From the NCBI GenBank assembly GCA_029553845.1, contig JAKPKF010000444.1:1-5021 (forward strand): DNA of 5,021 nucleotides. The letters are read 5' to 3'. The notes beneath the pieces were generated by a model, which was not told the DNA's origin, searched no databases, and was given only the letters and a program-made list of their open reading frames with translations. Shown piece by piece: positions 1 through 5,021 of this stretch (positions within the stretch are counted from its first letter, which is position 1; each line of letters opens with the position of its first letter). This DNA is from a bacterium (GTDB lineage Bacteria > Patescibacteria > Dojkabacteria > SC72). The position numbers were made by a program, and so were the translations under genes.

Positions 1-1671
1 TTTGAGGCTGCATTTATGCTCGGCATGAAAGAATACTTTGGTAATGTTGATCACCTCAAGGTTAGTGTTAGTGAAGTACCTGTTGCTGGAAACACATATA
101 GAAAACAATATCTCGTTATTTATGATTCAGTTCCTGGTGGGACGGGATATTTAAAGCAGTTATTACAAAACGAGAACTCCTTAATCGAAATATTTGAAAA
201 AGCATTATATAAACTTGAAAACTGCTCGTGTAATGAAGACCCACAAAAAGATGGTTGCTATCATTGCTTGTATGGATATCGTCAAAGCAATAATATTGGT
301 TCGATTTCAAGAACAACCGCTGTTAATCTTTTAAAGAAGATATTAAGTGGTAAAGATAATATCAAAGTCATTAAGAAGATTGCTGATATTCCTGTTAACA
401 GCTTGTTTGATAGTGAACTAGAAAGAATGTTTATCGAATCATTACAACTTCTTAAGAAAGATGGGAGACCACTCACAATTATTAAAGACTTTGTTAATAA
501 CAAGGAAGGTTTCATTTTAAAGATTGGCGATTGCCGTTGGGAAATTGAACCTCAAGTCGAACTTGGTCCATCTGATGGAGTTTCTGTTAGATGCAAACCA
601 GACTTTGTGTTCTGGCCGGATAAAGAAAACGGAAATCAAAAACCAATCGCTGTCTTTACTGACGGATTCACATATCACAAAGATATTGTCTCAGACGACA
701 CATTAAAACGTGAGGCTATCAGGAGAAGTGATAAATTCAGAGTATGGTCCTTCTCATTTAACGATGTTATTAGTATGTCTCAGCCAAAAGGAGACTATGC
801 GACTGCGACATTGCTACCTGAAAAGATGCCAAGCCCAACAGTGTATCTTAAGATGGTCCAAGCAAAGGAAATTGCTAAGTCTGTCAAACCTTCAAAAGTT
901 GAGCCTTTAGAATTATTTGCTGAATATCTTGAAAACAAAGATGCTGAAGAAGCTTTCGAAATCCATGCTCAAGCATATTCTATTGCTATGCTTAATATGG
1001 CTCTTAAAGATAAAAATGACGAATTCTCTAAATGGCGTTCTGAAACAGAAGAATTAAGAGACCAAATGCATGTCTATGATGAATTTGCCTTTGGCAAAAC
1101 TGTGTTTGGAATATACCAACCAAGATCAATAAATAATTGCTTAAATATCTATGCCAATATCGATGTGAGCCATATGACCGCATCTTCAATCCCTTATGTT
1201 TTTGCACTCTTAAATGATGAGGAATCAACTAGGGGCGATAAGTATGAAGAAGAATGGAATGGTTTCTGGCAATTTTTCAATATGATGCAATTCTCTGACA
1301 ACTTCTATGGATGTTCTACAAATGGGCTGGCCTCATCTGTTTATGAATCATTGTTGTTGATGGGCGATGACTCCCACGAAGATGAAGAAGCGTCTGGTTG
1401 GGATGAAATCAAAGAACAAATATATACTGATGAAGCCATTGAATTTATGCAGGCTTGTATTGATGCTGGCATCGAAGCGCCTTCAGTGGTTGGTTATGAA
1501 CTCGAAGGTGATAATGGCGTTATCATCGCTGAAGGTGAAATGGCATGGGAAACAAGGAAGATTGTCTTCTTAACAGCAGAACAACTAGAAGAAAATAAAG
1601 AAGTTTTTGAAGAACATGGCTGGACAGTTGTTGATTCTTCAAATGGAGTCGAAGTATTAGGAGGTAATTAG
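1..1671 (+). CDS. C-terminal part of a DUF1998 protein (probable DEAD/DEAH-type helicase) with a Vsr-like endonuclease tail, 5' truncated by the window
   Basis: The frame is open from base 1 (Phe-Glu-Ala-Ala-Phe precede the Met at 16), so that Met is internal and the real start lies upstream. Numbering from it, residues 1-112 form a DUF1998 module: YLVIYDSVPGGTGYL at 32-46 and a CxC-x8-CxxC cluster (C70, C72, C81, C84), which binds zinc in MrfA-type helicases. Residues about 125-265 resemble a Vsr/DUF559-type PD-(D/E)XK nuclease: E134/E136, P195-D196, a hydrophobic strand ending in FTDGFTYH (214-221), and a basic KREAIRRSDKFRVW helix-strand. Residues 290-490 are acidic and unassigned. The end (491-540) carries GYELEG, AEGEMAW and a closing HGWTVV strand, a tail I associate with large DUF1998 helicases. 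Helicase motor domains are expected upstream but are not visible, so 'helicase' is inference; a DrmB-like protein without a motor is the alternative. It is first in the visible operon, and its stop lies 1 nt before the next start. Confidence 0.88.
   Translation, partial: FEAAFMLGMKEYFGNVDHLKVSVSEVPVAGNTYRKQYLVIYDSVPGGTGYLKQLLQNENSLIEIFEKALYKLENCSCNEDPQKDGCYHCLYGYRQSNNIGSISRTTAVNLLKKILSGKDNIKVIKKIADIPVNSLFDSELERMFIESLQLLKKDGRPLTIIKDFVNNKEGFILKIGDCRWEIEPQVELGPSDGVSVRCKPDFVFWPDKENGNQKPIAVFTDGFTYHKDIVSDDTLKREAIRRSDKFRVWSFSFNDVISMSQPKGDYATATLLPEKMPSPTVYLKMVQAKEIAKSVKPSKVEPLELFAEYLENKDAEEAFEIHAQAYSIAMLNMALKDKNDEFSKWRSETEELRDQMHVYDEFAFGKTVFGIYQPRSINNCLNIYANIDVSHMTASSIPYVFALLNDEESTRGDKYEEEWNGFWQFFNMMQFSDNFYGCSTNGLASSVYESLLLMGDDSHEDEEASGWDEIKEQIYTDEAIEFMQACIDAGIEAPSVVGYELEGDNGVIIAEGEMAWETRKIVFLTAEQLEENKEVFEEHGWTVVDSSNGVEVLGGN
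1659..1665 (+). promoter_or_regulatory. Strong Shine-Dalgarno site for the toxin-fold/helicase gene
   Basis: AGGAGGT, a near-perfect anti-SD match, lies 7 nt before the ATG at 1673. It sits inside the last codons of the upstream gene (stop TAG at 1669-1671). This fixes the start of the downstream gene and indicates co-transcription and probably translational coupling. Confidence 0.9.
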
Positions 1672-1672
1672 T

Positions 1673-3778
1673 ATGGGTCAACCTATCGTAGCTATATCGG
1701 ATGATTTTTTAGGCGCATTTGCTAAACTTCCTAAAGCTGTCCAAGCTAGTGCTATCACTTTTATTAATAAATTTAGAAACAATCCTCGTTCATCTGCAAT
1801 TAATTATGAGAAGGTAGTTAATGCCGTTGACGATAAAATGCATTCTGTAAGAATTAACGATGCATATAGAGCCATCATTGCTCATGAAGACTCGAGTGAA
1901 GTTTATCTTTTGCTTTGGATAGACCATCACGATGAAGCATATCAATGGGCAATGAAAAAGAAATGCGAAATCAACAAGATAACTGGTTCTGTTCAAGTGT
2001 TTGACGTTGTAGAAAAAGGCACTGTCGAAGTTGAGTCTACGAGCGAACTATTATTTAGTAAATTTACTGATAATCAGTTAATTCAAATTGGCGTTCCAGA
2101 GAATCAATTAGAATTAGTTAGAAATGTTGTTGATTTAGATGATTTCTATGCAAAAACCGCCTCTTTTGCTAAAGATACATATGAATATTTAGAATGGCTT
2201 GCAAACGGTTTTACATACGAAGAAGTCCTTGAATTAGTTAAGTCTGAGCAAGAAGAAAATGTTCCAGAGAATCTTGAAGAAGCATTAAAAACTTCGCATT
2301 CTAAACAGTCATTTGTTGTCGTTGAAGGTGAAGATGAACTGCTCCAGATTATGTCTGAGCCTCTAGAAAAATGGAGAATTTTCTTACATCCATCTCAAAG
2401 AAAACTCGTTGAGAGAAGCTTTAAAGGTCCTGCTAGAGTAACTGGTGGTGCTGGTACTGGAAAAACAGTGGTAGCAATGCATAGAGCGAAAGAGCTTGTT
2501 AAACGACTTGATGCGGGCAAGCGTATTTTGTTCACAACATATACCGCTAATTTGGCCGGAGACATTATTGAGAATTTAAGAAAGATTTGCTCATCCCAAG
2601 ACCTAAAGAAAATAGAAGTTATTCATTTAGATTCGTGGTTGGCTCATTTCTTAAAACTAAATGGATATAACTATGTTGTTGATTATGACCAGATTCCTGA
2701 TATGTGGGAACAAGCATTAGCTCAATCTGGAGAACATCTTGATTTGACTGCGGATTATATCGCAGAAGAATATTCAAAGATAGCAATAGTGCAAGATGAA
2801 TTCTCTCTTGCCTCTTATATGTCTGCCTCTCGTATTGGACGTGGAATACGTCTTGATAGAGGGACAAAAGCAAAAATATGGAAGGTATTCCAAGAGTACT
2901 TGAGAATCATTCGAGACAAGCAAATTAGAGACGTTGATACAGCTATGTATGAGTGCCGCAAAATTCTCGCTAATAATCCATCATCTGTTGATTATCAGTT
3001 TATCATCATAGATGAAGGGCAAGACTTTGGCATAAACGCTTATAAATTTTTGAGATTAATTGCTGGACCTGAACACGATAATGATATGTTCATTGTTGGC
3101 GACGCTCATCAAAGAATTTATAAAAAGAAAGCACCTCTTTCAAAATGCGGAATCAATGTCAAAGGCAGAAGCAGCTTATTAAAGATTAACTATCGTACTA
3201 CGGAGGAAATTCGCAGATATGCTTTTGCATTATTAAAAGGCATTCCATTTGATAATCTTGATGGAGAAGTGGAATCGCAAGACAAGTGCCAATCGTTAAC
3301 TCATGGTGAAAAACCAGTGATTAAAAATTTCAAAGATGCAAATGCGGAATTTGAATATGTTAAAGAAGAAATTAATAAATTAATTGAGTCCGGTGCTGAC
3401 AGTAGGAATATTTGCGTTGTTTGTAGAACAAATAAGTACATCGATGAATATCTTTCCAATTTCACCAATGCTGGAATTAAGACTTATGAAATAAGAAGAA
3501 GCAAAATCGATGATAGAAACAAAGATGGAATCCGTATCGCCACAATGCATAGAGTCAAGGGACTTGAGTTTAGATATGTCTTTGTTGTTTGTTGTAATGA
3601 TAGAGTCGTTCCTCTTGCTAGTGCAATAAACAGCGAGGACCCAATTTCAAGAGAAGAAAGTATCGTTTCTGAAAAATGCCTCCTATATGTCGCTTTAACA
3701 AGAGCCCAAAAACAAGCATACATTTGCTCATATGGTAAGCCATCAGAGTTTATTAAAAGCGAGCTAATGGATGAATAA
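1673..3778 (+). CDS. RelE/ParE-like domain fused to a UvrD/Rep-type superfamily 1 helicase
   Basis: This is a complete 701-aa cytosolic protein with no signal peptide or membrane segment. Residues 1-112 look like a RelE/ParE toxin fold: an N-terminal helical pair (DFLGAFAKLPKAV), a strand ending VRINDAYRAII (59-69), and LLLWIDHHDEAYQWA (79-93). R66 and Y90 fall where E. coli RelE has R61 and Y87, but the RelE R81 position appears to be acidic, so RNase activity is doubtful. Residues about 125-190 form a helical linker containing IGVPENQLELVR. The helicase core shows Q motif HPSQRKLV (239-246), Walker A GGAGTGKT (258-265), Walker B IIIDEGQD (444-451), motif III VGDAHQRIY (475-483), motif IV NYRT (506-509), motif V TMHRVKGLEF (624-633) and motif VI YVALTRA (672-678). 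All motor motifs look intact, so ATP-driven 3'-5' DNA translocation is expected from the family. No separate nuclease domain is evident. The SD at 1659-1665 supports this start, and the 3' end overlaps the DUF2971 gene. Confidence 0.93.
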   Translation: MGQPIVAISDDFLGAFAKLPKAVQASAITFINKFRNNPRSSAINYEKVVNAVDDKMHSVRINDAYRAIIAHEDSSEVYLLLWIDHHDEAYQWAMKKKCEINKITGSVQVFDVVEKGTVEVESTSELLFSKFTDNQLIQIGVPENQLELVRNVVDLDDFYAKTASFAKDTYEYLEWLANGFTYEEVLELVKSEQEENVPENLEEALKTSHSKQSFVVVEGEDELLQIMSEPLEKWRIFLHPSQRKLVERSFKGPARVTGGAGTGKTVVAMHRAKELVKRLDAGKRILFTTYTANLAGDIIENLRKICSSQDLKKIEVIHLDSWLAHFLKLNGYNYVVDYDQIPDMWEQALAQSGEHLDLTADYIAEEYSKIAIVQDEFSLASYMSASRIGRGIRLDRGTKAKIWKVFQEYLRIIRDKQIRDVDTAMYECRKILANNPSSVDYQFIIIDEGQDFGINAYKFLRLIAGPEHDNDMFIVGDAHQRIYKKKAPLSKCGINVKGRSSLLKINYRTTEEIRRYAFALLKGIPFDNLDGEVESQDKCQSLTHGEKPVIKNFKDANAEFEYVKEEINKLIESGADSRNICVVCRTNKYIDEYLSNFTNAGIKTYEIRRSKIDDRNKDGIRIATMHRVKGLEFRYVFVVCCNDRVVPLASAINSEDPISREESIVSEKCLLYVALTRAQKQAYICSYGKPSEFIKSELMDE

Positions 3779-4805
3779 TAAAGAAAAACGTAAATACATG
3801 ACAGATTTGTTGGTTTTTCAATCAACACCTTTTATGTCTGAGTTCGAAACAAGGAAAGACTTTCTTAAAAAGACTCCTATTATCCTATATAAATATAGAT
3901 CTTTTGATAAATACGCTTTTGAAATGATTGAAGACGGATATGCTTATTTGGCCCCGGTTAAAGGTCTTGATGATCCTTTTGACTGCCTTAATGATTTTAC
4001 TATAAATGATTTCTATAACGAGAAGACTCACAAGATTACTCCAAAAGCGGTTGATTTCATTATTAAGTTAGTTTGCCCAAAAGGCATTCAAAACTTATCC
4101 CCTAAAGAAGTTAAAAAGTTAGCTCTTCAATGCATAAAAGAAGATGGCATAGATTATGAAAAGGTTCCTAAAGTCGTCACATCAAATGGTGTTATGACTA
4201 GAACGGAGGTTGAGCCATTATTTGTGGTGCTTAATACATTTAATGAAAATTTTGAAGGTGTGATTGAAAGTGCAAAGCTTGATGGATTTGCTAAGAGTGC
4301 AATGTCTCCTGGTGATAGGGTAGGTATCTGCTCGTTATCAGAAAAGAGAGATAACAAAGTTATGTGGTCCTTGTATGGAAATAATTATGAGGGTTACTGC
4401 ATTGAGTATGATATCCCAAAAAGACAAGAGGTAACTCCTAATCTTTGCCCAGTCATCTACACAAAAAGAAATAACAATAAGTTTATTGAAAAGATGATTG
4501 AATATGCTATGGGGGCATTCATGCGAGCAGTTACCGATGGCCATCTAACTGGTAACATTGGTGCATCGATGGATTTGTTCTGCACAAAAGATACTGATTG
4601 GTCATATCAAGCAGAATGGAGACTAATTGCTAAAGCGGGTGGTAAATTCCGTTATCTAAATATCAAGGCAGTATACCTCGGATTCAAAGTTAAGAAATCT
4701 AATGAGAATAAGATGAAGAGGCTTGCTAAAGAAAAAGGATTTAGTCTATTCAAAATGAATCCACCGAATGGCAAAAAGAAAATAACTTATTTCAAGATTA
4801 TTTAG
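3771..4805 (+). CDS. DUF2971 family protein of unknown function
   Basis: This 344-aa protein carries DUF2971 hallmarks: LYKYRSF (39-45), the DDPFDC turn (67-72), VGICSLSEKRDNKVMWSLYG (184-203) running into the YEGYCIEYD strand (206-214), YQAEWRLI (279-286) and YLGFKV (302-307). The biochemical role of the family is not established. The conserved Tyr/Trp/Glu residues of MWSLYG and AEWR are the likely functional core. A variable helical insert fills about 85-180. It looks cytosolic, with no signal peptide or transmembrane segment. The ATG at 3771 overlaps the helicase gene by 8 nt (its TAA is 3776-3778) and has only a weak SD, so translational coupling is likely. ATG at 3798 (Met10) is an alternative start, because the conserved part begins only near residue 39. 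It is the last gene of the operon and is followed directly by a terminator. Its base composition is slightly more AT-rich than the two genes before it. Confidence 0.9.
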   Translation: MNNKEKRKYMTDLLVFQSTPFMSEFETRKDFLKKTPIILYKYRSFDKYAFEMIEDGYAYLAPVKGLDDPFDCLNDFTINDFYNEKTHKITPKAVDFIIKLVCPKGIQNLSPKEVKKLALQCIKEDGIDYEKVPKVVTSNGVMTRTEVEPLFVVLNTFNENFEGVIESAKLDGFAKSAMSPGDRVGICSLSEKRDNKVMWSLYGNNYEGYCIEYDIPKRQEVTPNLCPVIYTKRNNNKFIEKMIEYAMGAFMRAVTDGHLTGNIGASMDLFCTKDTDWSYQAEWRLIAKAGGKFRYLNIKAVYLGFKVKKSNENKMKRLAKEKGFSLFKMNPPNGKKKITYFKII

Positions 4806-4806
4806 G

Positions 4807-4829
4807 GCAGCAAAAGCTGCTTTTTCTTT
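4807..4829 (+). terminator. Rho-independent terminator closing the operon
   Basis: GCAGC (4807-4811), an AAAA loop and GCTGC (4816-4820) form a 5-bp hairpin, extendable by G-U and A-U pairs at its base (4804-4806 with 4821-4823). It is followed by TTTTTCTTT. The hairpin begins 2 nt after the DUF2971 stop codon. There is no T-tract on the opposite strand, so it acts only in the + direction. The stem is short but has four G-C pairs. Confidence 0.82.
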
Positions 4830-4845
4830 AACTCTTTAGAGTTAA
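4828..4845. repeat. Perfect 8-bp inverted repeat with a 2-nt spacer
   Basis: TTAACTCT (4828-4835), TT, AGAGTTAA (4838-4845). It directly follows the T-tract of the terminator and has no T-tract of its own, so it is not a standard second terminator. It could be an mRNA 3'-end stem, an operator for the gene downstream, or a recombination or junction site. The sequence does not choose between these. Confidence 0.6.
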
Positions 4846-4900
4846 TAACCTTAAAAACCATACGAGAATACGGCACACGACAAAAAGCAAAGACTATGAA

Positions 4901-5021
4901 ATGATGGATTTGCTGGAAGATGGCGGATATGAGGAACTAAATCCCGATAGCGAACGCAGCGTTGCCTTCTATCATGTAGCAACCGACCACACGACCAATA
5001 TTACTTATAAACAGGCGGATT
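4901..5021 (+). CDS. Unrecognised open reading frame running off the window (possible gene start or truncated remnant)
   Basis: From tandem ATGs at 4901 and 4904 the frame stays open to the window edge (40 codons) and reads as plausible soluble protein: MMDLLEDGGYEELNPDSE, then SVAFYHVATDHTTNITYKQA. The same frame is open back to a TAA at 4829-4831, giving KSKDYE just before the Met, so the ATG may be internal to a fragment whose 5' end was lost. No convincing SD precedes 4901. Composition (about 44% GC over 4861-5021) differs from the AT-rich operon upstream, which suggests different ancestry. I do not recognise the family and assign no function. Confidence 0.38.
   Translation, partial: MMDLLEDGGYEELNPDSERSVAFYHVATDHTTNITYKQAD

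Noticed and set aside
16..1671. Taking ATG 16 as the true start of a 551-aa protein
   Set aside because: The frame is open upstream to base 1, the preceding FEAAF residues fit the DUF1998 entry helix, and ATG 16 has no SD. The gene is cut by the window edge.
2619..2873. 84-codon open frame on the minus strand inside the helicase gene
   Set aside because: It lies fully inside a well-supported coding region and its translation has no recognisable domain.
3484..3828. 114-codon open frame on the minus strand opposite the end of the helicase gene
   Set aside because: It lies opposite helicase motifs V and VI, has no SD or family resemblance, and gives a Ser/Leu-rich low-quality translation. It is a shadow of the + strand gene.
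4806..4904. In-frame open stretch after the DUF2971 TAG stop (to a TGA at 4902), which might suggest readthrough or a degenerate C-terminal extension
   Set aside because: It passes straight through the terminator hairpin and T-tract and reads as low-complexity residues, so it is most likely chance. Its TGATG junction with the ATG at 4904 is noted but not convincing.
1..5021. CRISPR arrays, tRNA or rRNA genes, IS terminal repeats or transposase genes
   Set aside because: None seen. There are no regularly spaced repeats or cloverleaf-like segments, and almost all of 1-4805 is coding.

Overview
This window is a low-GC, AT-rich bacterial segment. The sampled coding DNA is roughly 30-37% GC, with AGA/AAA/GAA-rich codon use and a strong AGGAGGT Shine-Dalgarno sequence. 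These features suggest a Bacillota (Firmicutes)-like host or one of its mobile elements, though the sequence does not fix the taxon. Tryptophan is encoded by TGG throughout, so nothing points to a recoded Mollicutes-type genome.

Layout, all on the + strand. (1) Positions 1-1671 hold the 3' end of a large gene whose start lies outside the window. The visible part has a DUF1998 (MrfA/DrmB-type) four-cysteine module, then a Vsr/DUF559-like endonuclease-fold segment, then a long acidic C-terminal region. (2) Positions 1673-3778 hold a complete 701-aa protein that fuses a RelE/ParE-like toxin-fold domain to a UvrD/Rep-type superfamily 1 helicase. (3) Positions 3771-4805 hold a 344-aa DUF2971 protein whose start overlaps the helicase gene by 8 bases. 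(4) A small Rho-independent terminator follows at about 4807-4829, with an 8-bp perfect inverted repeat right after it (4828-4845). (5) From about 4860 to the end, base composition rises to about 44% GC. A reading frame is open to the window edge; it may be the start or a remnant of an unrelated gene that I do not recognise.

The first three genes are packed as one operon: a 1-nt gap with the SD inside the upstream gene, then an 8-nt overlap, then a terminator. Together they encode a probable ATP-dependent helicase with a nuclease tail, a second helicase carrying a toxin-fold domain, and a protein of unknown function. My inference is that this is a multi-gene DNA-processing or anti-phage defence cassette, related in parts to DUF1998 systems such as DISARM, but without any recognisable DISARM methylase, DrmC or other signature gene in view. 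The upstream end of the operon is not visible, so the set may be larger.
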